From: Halonatronomonas betaini
Lineage (GTDB): Bacteria; Bacillota; Halanaerobiia; Halanaerobiales; Halarsenatibacteraceae
Direction of reading: 5' to 3'
Length of the DNA stretch: 64,000 bases
Assembly (NCBI RefSeq): GCF_015666175.1
Contig: NZ_JADPIE010000001.1
Span: 563,741-627,740, forward strand
Shown here piece after piece: positions 35,551 through 44,332 of the stretch. Made by a program: the position numbers and the translations under genes. How positions within the stretch are numbered: position 1 is the stretch's first letter; each line of letters opens with the position of its first letter. A model generated the notes under the pieces. That model did not search any database. It had not been told where the DNA came from and was given only the letters and a program-made list of their open reading frames with translations.

Positions 35551-35694
35551 ACCGAAGAGAGACCGAAGAATCACCGAAAGTTTATCGAATTTGAGCCGGA
35601 GCAAACCCGGAGCATTCCCGGAGCAATCCCGGAGCAATCCCGGAGGAAAGCTGGAGCATTCCTGGATAAGACCTGGAGTATAATTGGGTAATTA
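35503..35694 (+). repeat. Tandem 11-nt array, 17 units in strict phase
   Basis: A core YYG(A/G)A recurs at 35508, 35519, 35530 and every 11 nt to 35684 without a single slip. Early units read CTAAACCGAAT, middle ones shift to ACCGAAG, later ones to CAATCCCGGAG, and the last drift to CTGGAG. Because 11 is not a multiple of 3, the CTAAA units put TAA in all three + frames (35526, 35537, 35548), so the first half is noncoding. This array is the main content of the 484-nt gap between the hydrolase gene and phoH. Function unknown: structured RNA, protein-binding RNA or helically phased DNA sites are possible. Confidence 0.9.
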
Positions 35695-35747
35695 TCTGTT
35701 TTAAACAGGCCTGAGCCTTGATTAAATTATAAATAAACTTATATATT

Positions 35748-35776
35748 CAGCCATGTGAGAACATGGCTGTTTTTAT
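35748..35776 (+). terminator. Rho-independent terminator after the 11-nt array
   Basis: CAGCCATG (35748-35755) pairs with CATGGCTG (35762-35769), followed by TTTTTAT. Confidence 0.88.
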
Positions 35777-35781
35777 GTTAA

Positions 35782-35810
35782 TTTGTAAGCAGAGCCTGAT
35801 ATGTTATAAT
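35782..35810 (+). promoter_or_regulatory. Promoter of phoH
   Basis: TTTGTA (35782-35787), 17-nt spacer, TATAAT (35805-35810) with a TG extended -10. Confidence 0.65.
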
Positions 35811-35865
35811 TAATTGAAGGGCTTGATAAATATTTAAATAATTATCTGTTACAAGGAGGAATATT

Positions 35866-36822
35866 GTGAGCAATACAGAAGAAATTATTACAGTAAATAA
35901 TTATGATAAGGCCAGAAATATTTTTGGCCAGTTAGATGATAACTTAAAGATAATAGAAGATAGATTGGATGTAAAAATTATCTCAAGGGGGACTGAGATC
36001 AAGATACAGGGCGATAAAGAGGATGTCTTTATTGCCAAAAGAACTCTTGAGGAGATGCTTGATTTACAGGAGAGTGACAACCCTGTTAATTCAAGGCAGC
36101 TTAAATATATTATTGAACAGCTTCAAAATGATAGTGATTTAAGTTTTAAGAATTTATATGATGAGGTTTTACAGGTTAATTATAAGGGCAGGGAGATTAA
36201 GGCTAAAACCCTTGGCCAGAAGATTTATATTGATGCGATGAAAAGATCGGATATAGTCTTTGGGATTGGGCCTGCTGGTACAGGTAAGACCTATCTGGCG
36301 GTAGTTATGGCTGTTAAAAACCTTCTTAATAATAATGTGAATAGGATAGTTTTAACCAGGCCGGCCATTGAAGCCGGAGAGAATCTCGGGTTTCTGCCAG
36401 GGGATATGCAGGAGAAAGTTGACCCTTATTTAAGGCCACTCTATGATTCGTTATTTGATGTATTGGGGCCTGAAAAGGTTAATAGTTATATGGAGAAAGA
36501 TATTATAGAGGTTGCTCCACTGGCTTATATGCGGGGGAGAACTTTAGATGATTCTTTTATAATTCTTGATGAGGCACAGAATACAACCTCGGAGCAGATG
36601 AAGATGATGTTGACCAGGATTGGTTTTAATTCCAGGGCTGTAATAACCGGAGATATAACTCAGGTTGATCTGCCTTATAGTAAGAAATCTGGACTGGGAG
36701 AGGTTGAGAAGATTCTGGCTGGAATTCATGGAATTGATTTTATTTATCTCGATGAGACTGATGTTGTCAGGCATAATCTGGTTAGAAAGATCATCTCTGC
36801 TTATGAAGAGAGTGGTAAATAA
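35866..36822 (+). CDS. phoH: PhoH-like ATPase (PhoH family, KH-like N-terminus)
   Basis: 318 aa. Walker A GPAGTGKTYLA (about 139-149) and Walker B FIILDEAQNT are in the PhoH core, which resembles superfamily I helicases. The N-terminal about 100 residues form a small KH-like RNA-binding domain. It starts with GTG after AAGGAGG. phoH-pgpH-ybeY is the standard order, linking it to rRNA maturation with YbeY. The yqfC/yqfD genes that usually precede it in spore formers are absent. Confidence 0.93.
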   Translation: MSNTEEIITVNNYDKARNIFGQLDDNLKIIEDRLDVKIISRGTEIKIQGDKEDVFIAKRTLEEMLDLQESDNPVNSRQLKYIIEQLQNDSDLSFKNLYDEVLQVNYKGREIKAKTLGQKIYIDAMKRSDIVFGIGPAGTGKTYLAVVMAVKNLLNNNVNRIVLTRPAIEAGENLGFLPGDMQEKVDPYLRPLYDSLFDVLGPEKVNSYMEKDIIEVAPLAYMRGRTLDDSFIILDEAQNTTSEQMKMMLTRIGFNSRAVITGDITQVDLPYSKKSGLGEVEKILAGIHGIDFIYLDETDVVRHNLVRKIISAYEESGK

Positions 36823-36850
36823 ATTCTGTTTTTATCTGTAGGTGTTATTA

Positions 36851-38992
36851 ATGAATAAATATTTAGAGAAAATCAAAAAATATTTTGATATATTAAAGGA
36901 ATCGAAGATATCCCCGGCCAATTTGAGTGACGATACTAGGAAGCTGGTTATCGGGATTATCTTCTGTTTAGGTATAATATTTATTCTGACAGGCCATTTG
37001 ATTCCAGCCACCGGTCAATATGAAGTTGGCGATGAGAGCCCGCTAACTATCAGAGCCCCTCAGTCTGCTGTTGTAATTGATTCTGAGGAGACTGATCTGA
37101 GGAGGGAGCTGGCCAGGACAGGTGTCGACCCTGTTTATGAAGAGAATAGAGTGGCTTTTAATGATACAATGGATCAGATAAGTCAGACCTTCAGTATTAT
37201 TCATGATTTTGATTCTGAAACAGATAATATTGCAGATCTGAATTATGAGCTTAACTTTTTGAATCAAAATTTTTCCCAGGAAGAGCTTGAATTGCTGGTT
37301 GGTTTTAGCTCAGATGAGCTGGATAGATTTGAAGAGGTAACGGAAGGTGTATTGAGAGAGGTTTACAATGGCAGGGTTGCCAGTGATCAAATGGATGAAA
37401 TCTATGATGAGCTGGAGCAGAGACTAATCGATACAGATATTAGTGGTGATGTCCGTGAGCTTTTATTAAGTTTTATTGAGCCTGCTTTAGTTCCTAATTT
37501 AATTTATGATGAGACGGCAACTGAAGAGTTAAGAAGCGAGATGGCAAATCAGGTTGACCCGGTAACTAGAGAGATAGCTACTGGAGAGGTAATAATTAAT
37601 AGAGGAGAAGAATTTACTTCTGAGCATCTTGAATTACTTGATCAGTTTGGTTTAAATAAATCTGATCTAAGCTGGTTTCAGATAACCGGTATTGCCCTTT
37701 ATTTTATTATAATTACGCTGGTTATGGTCTATTATATTAGAGGGTATCACCCAAAGATCTGGAAAGAAAATAAGAGTATAAATCTTATCCAGATTCTGCT
37801 ATTGATATTATTTATTCTGGCCAGAATACTGACTGCTTTTGATCTGAATTTGTTGATGTATCTGGCTCCGGCAGCTATGGTACCGATTTTATTATCGGTA
37901 TTATTAAATAGTTCAATTGCTGTTGCTGTAACTTTTTATATAACTTTATTGCTGCCTTTAATCTTTGGTGGTGCCTTTAGTATTGCGGCCCTTGCTTTTG
38001 TCGGTAGTATGGTTGGAATCTTTAGTGTTGAGAATTTGAGTCAGAGAAATGATTTAGTCCGGGCTGGCTTTAATGTAAGTGCTGCTTTGATTGTAACTCT
38101 GGTTATGTTTTCATTTATTGAACCGGCTTATTCAGCTATTGATACTCTGACTATTATGGGTATAGGGTTATTGAATGGTATTTTAGTGGCTATATTTGCC
38201 AATGGGCTTTTACCCTATTTAGAAAGTCTCTTTGGCCTGACTTCTTCTGTTAAGTTGCTGGAACTTTCCAATCCCAGTCAACCTTTATTGAGGAAATTAT
38301 TAGTTGAGGCTCCTGGAACTTATCACCATAGTGTTTTGGTCGGTAATCTTGCTGAAACTGCAGCCGATAATATCGGTGCAAATTCTCTGCTGGCCAGGGT
38401 AGGTGCTTATTATCATGATATCGGGAAGTTATCGAGGCCGTATTTCTTTAGTGATAATCAATTTGGTGGCGAGAATCCCCATGATAACATTAAGCCTAAT
38501 TTAAGTGCTCTAATTATTAAATCCCATGCCAAGGATGGGGTTGAGATGGCAAAGGAATATAATCTGCCACCTGCAATTGTTGATATTATAGAACAGCATC
38601 ACGGGACTAATTTGATCTCCTATTTTTATCAGGAGGCTTTAAAAGATAGTGATAACTCTAACTTTAATGAATCTAATTTTAGGTATGATGGCCCTAAACC
38701 TGAATCCAAGGAGGCAGCTATTATTATGCTGGCTGATATTTGTGAGGCTGCTGTTCGTTCCAAGAACTTTAATAAGAGCAATCATAATAGGATTGAGGTC
38801 CTGATTAAAGGCTTAATTAGAGAAAAGTTGATTGAAAATCAACTTGATAACTCTGAACTGACCCTTAAAGATTTAAATACTATAGCTGAAAGCTTTACCC
38901 GAATTTTAACTGGTATCTATCATCAGAGGGTTGATTATCCTGATGATATTGAAGAGGAAATGGGGGAGAAGAGTAATGGCAAAGCAAAATAA
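36851..38992 (+). CDS. pgpH: Cyclic-di-AMP phosphodiesterase PgpH (7TM-HD)
   Basis: 713 aa from ATG 36851. An N-terminal transmembrane helix (about 27-50), a 7TMR-HDED extracellular domain (about 60-280), seven transmembrane segments (about 285-470), then an HD domain with TYHHSVLVGNLAE, YYHDIGKLSRP and EQHHGTN. PgpH hydrolyses c-di-AMP, which controls potassium and osmolyte uptake, relevant for a halophile. The end overlaps ybeY by 17 nt. Confidence 0.93.
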   Translation: MNKYLEKIKKYFDILKESKISPANLSDDTRKLVIGIIFCLGIIFILTGHLIPATGQYEVGDESPLTIRAPQSAVVIDSEETDLRRELARTGVDPVYEENRVAFNDTMDQISQTFSIIHDFDSETDNIADLNYELNFLNQNFSQEELELLVGFSSDELDRFEEVTEGVLREVYNGRVASDQMDEIYDELEQRLIDTDISGDVRELLLSFIEPALVPNLIYDETATEELRSEMANQVDPVTREIATGEVIINRGEEFTSEHLELLDQFGLNKSDLSWFQITGIALYFIIITLVMVYYIRGYHPKIWKENKSINLIQILLLILFILARILTAFDLNLLMYLAPAAMVPILLSVLLNSSIAVAVTFYITLLLPLIFGGAFSIAALAFVGSMVGIFSVENLSQRNDLVRAGFNVSAALIVTLVMFSFIEPAYSAIDTLTIMGIGLLNGILVAIFANGLLPYLESLFGLTSSVKLLELSNPSQPLLRKLLVEAPGTYHHSVLVGNLAETAADNIGANSLLARVGAYYHDIGKLSRPYFFSDNQFGGENPHDNIKPNLSALIIKSHAKDGVEMAKEYNLPPAIVDIIEQHHGTNLISYFYQEALKDSDNSNFNESNFRYDGPKPESKEAAIIMLADICEAAVRSKNFNKSNHNRIEVLIKGLIREKLIENQLDNSELTLKDLNTIAESFTRILTGIYHQRVDYPDDIEEEMGEKSNGKAK

Positions 38993-39413
38993 TGTGATGT
39001 TAAATAATTTGATTGATGATGAACGCCTTGACTCCAATCTGCTTGCTGATTTAAAGGAGCTGGCTGATAACCTTCTTTTGGATAAAAGCATTAATGATGC
39101 TGAGATTAGTATTACCTTTGTTGGTAATTCAAAGATAAAGGAATTAAACAAGACTTATCGAGATAAAGATGAGGTGACTGACGTTCTTTCTTTCCCGATT
39201 GATGAAGAGCTTCTTGGCGAGGTGATTATCTCTCTGCCCAGGGCTTTAGAGCAGGCCAAGGATTATGGCCACAGCCTGCGGAGAGAGGTTGGGTTTTTAA
39301 TGGTCCATGGATTGCTTCATATTTTAGGTTATAATCATAAATCTGATGCCGATAAAGCTGAAATGCGCAAGGCTGAAGAAGAATTATTAGAAGATCATGG
39401 ATTTACCCGTTAG
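38976..39413 (+). CDS. ybeY: Endoribonuclease YbeY (16S rRNA maturation)
   Basis: 145 aa from ATG 38976, with GGGGGAGAAG upstream; it begins inside the end of pgpH. HGLLHILGYNH is the HxxxHxxxxxH zinc motif of the UPF0054 family, and YRDKDEVTDVLSFP is also conserved. YbeY trims the 3' end of 16S rRNA and takes part in ribosome quality control. Confidence 0.95.
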   Translation: MAKQNNVMLNNLIDDERLDSNLLADLKELADNLLLDKSINDAEISITFVGNSKIKELNKTYRDKDEVTDVLSFPIDEELLGEVIISLPRALEQAKDYGHSLRREVGFLMVHGLLHILGYNHKSDADKAEMRKAEEELLEDHGFTR

Positions 39414-39431
39414 ACTGATTATTATTTAGAT

Positions 39432-40514
39432 ATGGGGTTGAAGGGTTTGAATTATAGAAAATATTTAGCTTTTATATTGATTATAGCAATAAGTTTAATT
39501 TTACCTGCAGGCTGTGTTTTTCTTGCAGAGACTGATCGAGTTGCTGATGAGATGTATCAGGTTTTTTATGAATTAGGTTATCATGACTTTTTCAGTTTTT
39601 ATGAGAGAAACTTTGGGCTGGCTGTTGATGATAAGTTTACACTGCCAGATTATTATCGCTTAGGCGATAGGCAGTCTATAAAAATGCCGGTAATGGCAGT
39701 TGTTGAGAATCATCCAAGATCCAGGCCTCAGGCAGGACTTGAAGAGGCTGACTTTGTTTATGAGGTTCTCTCTGAAGGTGGGATTACCAGGTTTTTACCT
39801 GTTTATTACAGAGATTTACCGGAGAAGGTTGGCCCGATTAGAAGTGTTAGAGATTATATGGGGGTTTTATCTGCTGAACATGGAGCTCTTTTACTCCATG
39901 CAGGTGCCAGCGAAGGCGGATATGCCAGGATATCTTCTGATGATGTTATAAGTTTAGATGAGATTAGCCGGAGCCAGTATTACTGGCGTTGCAGCGACAG
40001 GAGAATGCCCCATAACCTTTTTACCGGAAATGATAAAATCAAGGATTATCTTGGTGGCCTTGACTGGCAGCAGGATCTGTCAGTTTATAAATTTAATTTC
40101 TCTAAAAGGGATAATCCAACTGTAGCTAAAGCTGAAAAAATTGAAAAAGTTGATCTTTTTTACTGGGGTAATTATCTGGTCAGTTACAGATATGATCAGT
40201 CAGAAAATAGTTATGCCAGGTATATAAATAACGAGCCCCATAAAGTTGAATCAGGCCAGCAGTTAACTGCTGATAATATTGTTGTTTTGCATGCAGATAC
40301 AAATGTGATTGATGATGTTGGCAGATTATCTGTAGATCTTGATTCTGGCGGTAAAGGTTATTTATTTAATAATGGAGGCAAGCAGGAAATTAGTTGGACA
40401 AGAAATGATGGCCGGATAACCCTTTTAGATGATGATGGCCAGGAGGTCCTGATAGATTCAGGTAGAACCTGGATTCAGATAATGCCGATTTCTGCCAGGG
40501 TTGAATATAATTAG
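39432..40514 (+). CDS. DUF3048 lipoprotein (YerB-like)
   Basis: 360 aa. Residues 1-28 form a lipoprotein signal with lipobox LPAGC, so the mature protein is lipid-anchored outside the membrane. The DUF3048 N-terminal domain (MAVVENHPRSRPQAGLEEADFVYEVLSEGGITRF, split here as MAVVENHPRSRPQ and EADFVYEVLSEGG) and C-terminal domain are present. The family's activity is not established. Starts at ATG 39432, or TTG 39447. It occupies the place where dgkA often lies between ybeY and cdd. Confidence 0.82.
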   Translation: MGLKGLNYRKYLAFILIIAISLILPAGCVFLAETDRVADEMYQVFYELGYHDFFSFYERNFGLAVDDKFTLPDYYRLGDRQSIKMPVMAVVENHPRSRPQAGLEEADFVYEVLSEGGITRFLPVYYRDLPEKVGPIRSVRDYMGVLSAEHGALLLHAGASEGGYARISSDDVISLDEISRSQYYWRCSDRRMPHNLFTGNDKIKDYLGGLDWQQDLSVYKFNFSKRDNPTVAKAEKIEKVDLFYWGNYLVSYRYDQSENSYARYINNEPHKVESGQQLTADNIVVLHADTNVIDDVGRLSVDLDSGGKGYLFNNGGKQEISWTRNDGRITLLDDDGQEVLIDSGRTWIQIMPISARVEYN

Positions 40515-40549
40515 GTTTTTATAGGTAAATGTATGGAGGTTAGATAGAT

Positions 40550-40954
40550 ATGGATAAAGAGATTATAGAAAAGCTAAAAAAGAAGGCCAGAGAGGCAAGG
40601 GAGAAGGCATATGTTCCCTATTCAGAATTTCCAGTTGGAGCAGCCCTTTTGACGGTGGGCGGTAATATTTATACTGGTTGTAATATTGAAAATGCTTCTT
40701 TTGGCCTGACTAACTGTGCTGAAAGGACTGCTATCTTTAAAGCAGTCTCTGCTGGAGAGACTGAGTTTAAGGCTATGGCAATTGTTGGTGATACACCTGG
40801 GCCTGTTTCTCCCTGCGGGGCCTGCCGTCAGGTTATGAATGAGTTTTCTCCAGAGATGGATATTCATCTATATAATCTGGCTGAAGATAAGGAATTTACG
40901 ACTGCGGCAGAACTTTTGCCAGGTTTTTTCACCTCAAAGGATATGGATAGATAA
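40550..40954 (+). CDS. cdd: Cytidine deaminase
   Basis: 134 aa, homotetrameric short type. NIENASFGLTNCAERTAI contains the Cys zinc ligand and catalytic Glu; PCGACRQV holds the other two cysteine ligands. It deaminates cytidine and deoxycytidine to the uridine forms in pyrimidine salvage. Its last base is the first of the era start codon (TAATG). Confidence 0.96.
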   Translation: MDKEIIEKLKKKAREAREKAYVPYSEFPVGAALLTVGGNIYTGCNIENASFGLTNCAERTAIFKAVSAGETEFKAMAIVGDTPGPVSPCGACRQVMNEFSPEMDIHLYNLAEDKEFTTAAELLPGFFTSKDMDR

Positions 40955-41844
40955 TGGCTTTTAAATCAGGTTTTATAACTGTTGTTGGCAGGCCTAATGT
41001 CGGTAAGTCGACACTGGTAAATAGATTGATTGGTGAGAAGGCAGCGATTGTATCTGCCCGGCCTCAAACGACCAGACAGAAGATAAGGGCTATTTTAACT
41101 ACCGATGATTTTCAGGCTGTTTTTGTTGATACTCCAGGTGTTCATAAAGTTAAGAATAAACTTGATGAATATATGCTTGATCAGATTTATAGTAGCTTAA
41201 AGAATATAGATTTGATCTTTTTTGTTGTTGATAGCACAACTGGTTTTGGCAAAGGTGATCAATTTATCTTTGATCAGATTAAGGATACTGGTACAGAGGT
41301 AATTCTTGTTGCCAATAAGGCTGATAAGGTTAGTAATAAAAAGCTTGTAAAGAGATTAAAGACCTATAAAGAGAAGACAGGCCTTGAGCCTATTGCTATT
41401 TCGGCAACTCAGGGGAAAGGGCTTGACAATCTTGAGAGGATACTGGTTGAAAAGTTGCCTGAGGGTCCAAAGTATTATCCTGAAGATATGTTTACTGATC
41501 AATTAGAGAGAGATTTAGTTGCAGAATTAATCAGGGAACAGATTTTTCATTTATTACGGGATGAGATTCCCTATGGGACTGCTGTAATGATTGAAGAGAT
41601 TAAAGAGCGGGATGATGGTATGATATATGTAAGGGCCAATATCTTTGTTGAAAGATCGAGCCATAAAGGGATTATTATCGGTAAAAATGGAAAGATGTTA
41701 AAGAAAATTGGTCAAAAAGCCAGGGAAGAGATTGAAAAATTACAGGGCAGTCAGGTTTTCCTTGATCTCTGGGTAAAAGAGAGGAAAAAATGGCGAAAAA
41801 ATGATCAATGGTTAAAAAGATTTGGGTATAAAGATGAAAAATAA
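40954..41844 (+). CDS. era: GTPase Era
   Basis: 296 aa. G1 GRPNVGKS (about 10-17), G3 DTPG and G4 NKAD, followed by a C-terminal KH domain with VERSSHKGIIIGKNGKML, which binds the 3' end of 16S rRNA. Era is essential for 30S assembly. Coupled to cdd by a TAATG overlap. Confidence 0.97.
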   Translation: MAFKSGFITVVGRPNVGKSTLVNRLIGEKAAIVSARPQTTRQKIRAILTTDDFQAVFVDTPGVHKVKNKLDEYMLDQIYSSLKNIDLIFFVVDSTTGFGKGDQFIFDQIKDTGTEVILVANKADKVSNKKLVKRLKTYKEKTGLEPIAISATQGKGLDNLERILVEKLPEGPKYYPEDMFTDQLERDLVAELIREQIFHLLRDEIPYGTAVMIEEIKERDDGMIYVRANIFVERSSHKGIIIGKNGKMLKKIGQKAREEIEKLQGSQVFLDLWVKERKKWRKNDQWLKRFGYKDEK

Positions 41845-41876
41845 GCAGGAGTATGATTTTTAATCGAGAATATAAA
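41845..41876 (+). promoter_or_regulatory. Sigma-H-type promoter of deoC
   Basis: GCAGGA (41845-41850), 17 nt, GAATATAAA (41868-41876). The -10 core GAAT is perfect, while the base after AGGA (G) departs from the W of the consensus. A short inverted repeat ACTAAAA-GAG-TTTTAGT (41887-41903) follows in the leader. Confidence 0.55.
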
Positions 41877-41941
41877 AATAGATGTCACTAAAAGAGTTTT
41901 AGTAAGATTATTTATATTTTAGTTAAGGAGTGAATTTAAAA

Positions 41942-42625
41942 ATGGCAATTAAACCTAAAGATATGGCAAAAATGATCGATCATACCTTTTTAAATCCTAC
42001 TGGCAAGGTGGAGGATATAAAGAAATTATGTGAGGAAGCTCTGGAGCATGAATTTGCAACAGTCTGTGTTCATCCTATTTTTGTGCCCTATGCCAATAAA
42101 TTACTAAAGGATAGTTCAGTTAAGGTAACGACAGTCGTTGGTTTTCCTCTAGGGGCAAATACTACTGAGACCAAGGCTTTTGAGACCAGGAATGCTATTA
42201 AAAATGGTGCTCAGGAAATTGATATGGTCATGAATTTAAGTGCCTTTAAGTCCAAGGCATTTGATCTGGTTAAATCAGATATTAAATCAGTCGTTGATTC
42301 GACAAATACTGCAGGGATTACTTCAGATATCATTGTTAAGGTAATAATAGAGACCTGTTACCTGGAGGAAGATGAAATAGTCAAGGCCTGTGAGATTGCA
42401 AAGGATGCAGGTGCAGATTTTGTTAAAACTTCAACTGGTTTTGGACCTGGTAATGCTACTGTTGAAGCAGTTAGTGTTATGCGAAAAACAGTTGGTAGAG
42501 ATGTTGGTGTAAAAGCATCCGGTGGTATTAAGAATTTTGAAGATGCCCTGGCCATGCTTGATGCCGGCGCTAACAGAATTGGTGCTAGCTCTGGTGTTGC
42601 AATAGTTACTGATGAAGTAGACTAG
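41942..42625 (+). CDS. deoC: Deoxyribose-phosphate aldolase
   Basis: 227 aa from ATG 41942 (AAGGAG upstream). DHTFL near the N-terminus, KVIIETCYL with the proton-relay Lys, and FVKTSTGFGPGNAT with the Schiff-base Lys are all present. It cleaves deoxyribose 5-phosphate to acetaldehyde and glyceraldehyde 3-phosphate in deoxynucleoside catabolism, complementing cdd upstream. recO follows by 7 nt. Confidence 0.95.
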   Translation: MAIKPKDMAKMIDHTFLNPTGKVEDIKKLCEEALEHEFATVCVHPIFVPYANKLLKDSSVKVTTVVGFPLGANTTETKAFETRNAIKNGAQEIDMVMNLSAFKSKAFDLVKSDIKSVVDSTNTAGITSDIIVKVIIETCYLEEDEIVKACEIAKDAGADFVKTSTGFGPGNATVEAVSVMRKTVGRDVGVKASGGIKNFEDALAMLDAGANRIGASSGVAIVTDEVD

Positions 42626-42632
42626 ATTAAAA

Positions 42633-43391
42633 GTGGCTGAAAAGGTTACTGAAGCAGTCGTTTTAAAACGCTCAGATTTAGGGGAAAAGGATCAGTTAGT
42701 GACCTTTTATACTAAAGATGCCGGTCTTTTAAGGCTGGCCTTTAGTGGAGGCAAATCCTTTAAAAGTTCTTATCTGGGCCTGGTTCAATCGTTTAACTGG
42801 CTTAATTTGACTTATTTCCAGGGCGAAGGATTAGGGAAGATAATTGATGTTGAATCAAAATATAATTTTCCAGGTGTTAAAAACGATTATAATAAGCTTT
42901 CTTATGGAAATTATATTTTGGAGTTCTATTATCTGACTGGTACTGCTGAGAAGAACCCTTTGTACTTCAATCATCTTATTCTCAGTCTGATAAAACTGGA
43001 AGGTATTGAGAGGGATATTCAATTTAAAAAGCTAATGGTGATATTTAATACTGCAGCCCTTTCTTTATTAGGTTATCCCTTGCAATTAGCTGACTGTGAT
43101 AACTGCCAGGCTCTGTCTGGCAATAAGGATTATTATTTTTTGATAGATGAAGGCCGGTTTTTTTGTAATAAATGTAATCCAGCCAGTTTAAATAGTGAGC
43201 ATTCAGTGAGTTTGAATAAAAATCAGGTTAAATTTTTGCTCAGGTCGAAAGCAAAAGGTTTTGGTGCTGATAAATTTCCTGCAATAGCTGATAATTCTTT
43301 TAATAAGTTAAATAAATTATTGCTGGATTTTATTAAGTATCATCTGGATTTAGATTTTAAAGCATTAAGTATGCTGGATCTTTATAGATAG
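42633..43391 (+). CDS. recO: DNA repair protein RecO
   Basis: 252 aa with a GTG start. N-terminal OB fold (TEAVVLKRSDLGEKDQLVTFYT), then a helical domain with a four-cysteine zinc finger, CDNCQ and CNKC. RecO loads RecA on SSB-coated DNA with RecR. The ribosome site is weak, so coupling to deoC is likely. era-recO-glyQS is conserved order, with deoC inserted here. Confidence 0.92.
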   Translation: MAEKVTEAVVLKRSDLGEKDQLVTFYTKDAGLLRLAFSGGKSFKSSYLGLVQSFNWLNLTYFQGEGLGKIIDVESKYNFPGVKNDYNKLSYGNYILEFYYLTGTAEKNPLYFNHLILSLIKLEGIERDIQFKKLMVIFNTAALSLLGYPLQLADCDNCQALSGNKDYYFLIDEGRFFCNKCNPASLNSEHSVSLNKNQVKFLLRSKAKGFGADKFPAIADNSFNKLNKLLLDFIKYHLDLDFKALSMLDLYR

Positions 43392-43394
43392 AAG

Positions 43395-43425
43395 TACCTC
43401 GTCCCTTACGGGGTGAGGTATTTTT
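43395..43425 (+). terminator. Rho-independent terminator after recO
   Basis: TACCTCGTCCC pairs with GGGGTGAGGTA (two G-T wobbles) around TTAC, followed by TTTTTG. Confidence 0.92.
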
Positions 43426-43462
43426 GATTTAATTAAAATGTTATAACCAAGGAGATGGTTTT

Positions 43463-44332
43463 ATGTTATTTCAGGATATTATTCAGAAGTTAAGTCAATA
43501 CTGGGGTGAACAGGGATGTGTTATTGAGCAACCCTATGATGTTGAGGTAGGAGCTGGAACAATGTGTCCAGGCACCTTTTTAAGAGCTCTAGGAGAAAAA
43601 CCCTGGGATTCAGCCTATGTTCAGCCTTCAAGAAGGCCACAGGATGGTAGATATGGCGATAATCCTAACCGGGTTCAGAGACATTTTCAATTTCAGGTTA
43701 TTATGAAGCCTTCACCTGAAAATATTCAGGATCTTTATCTTGATAGTTTAAGAGAATTAGGTATTGATCCCCTTGAACATGATATTCGCTTTGTTGAGGA
43801 TAACTGGGAGGCTCCAACTCTAGGATCCTGGGGGCTTGGCTGGGAAGTCTGGCTTGATGGTATGGAAATTACTCAATTTACATATTTCCAGCAGGTTGGC
43901 GGTTTAGATGCCAGGCCTGTTACTGTTGAGCTTACCTATGGCCTTGAAAGAATTGCTATGTATCTCCAGGAGGTTGAGAATGTTTATGACCTTACCTGGG
44001 TTGAGGGAGTAACCTATGGTGATATTTATTACCGGAATGAATATGAACAATCTAAATATAATTTTGAGGTGGCAGATGTAGCTCGCCTTCATAGATTATT
44101 TGATGATTTTGAAGCTGAAGCAGAGGAAGCATTAAATGATAATCTGGCCCTGCCTGCTTATGATTATACTTTGAAATCTTCTCATATCTTTAATATACTT
44201 GATGCCCGAGGTGCTATTAGTGTTACAGAGAGAACTAAATATATTAAGCGGGTAAGAAATTTAGCACAAAGGACAGCCAGGGTATATCTGGAAGTTCAGG
44301 AAGAAAAGGAGGATTCAGGTAATGAGCAATAA
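43463..44332 (+). CDS. glyQ: Glycyl-tRNA synthetase alpha subunit
   Basis: 289 aa class II catalytic subunit. [32 protein letters not shown] and the [11 protein letters not shown] motif 2 region are characteristic of the bacterial alpha2beta2 enzyme. It forms glycyl-adenylate and charges tRNA-Gly with GlyS. glyS begins 11 nt before its end. No T-box is seen upstream. Confidence 0.97.
   Translation: MLFQDIIQKLSQYWGEQGCVIEQPYDVEVGAGTMCPGTFLRALGEKPWDSAYVQPSRRPQDGRYGDNPNRVQRHFQFQVIMKPSPENIQDLYLDSLRELGIDPLEHDIRFVEDNWEAPTLGSWGLGWEVWLDGMEITQFTYFQQVGGLDARPVTVELTYGLERIAMYLQEVENVYDLTWVEGVTYGDIYYRNEYEQSKYNFEVADVARLHRLFDDFEAEAEEALNDNLALPAYDYTLKSSHIFNILDARGAISVTERTKYIKRVRNLAQRTARVYLEVQEEKEDSGNEQ

Noticed and set aside
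35503-35694. 11-nt array as a CRISPR
   Set aside because: Units are 11 nt with no unique spacers and drifting sequence; there are no cas genes nearby.
43395-43462. T-box before glyQ
   Set aside because: Only a terminator hairpin and a short leader are present; there is no GGTGG antiterminator bulge.
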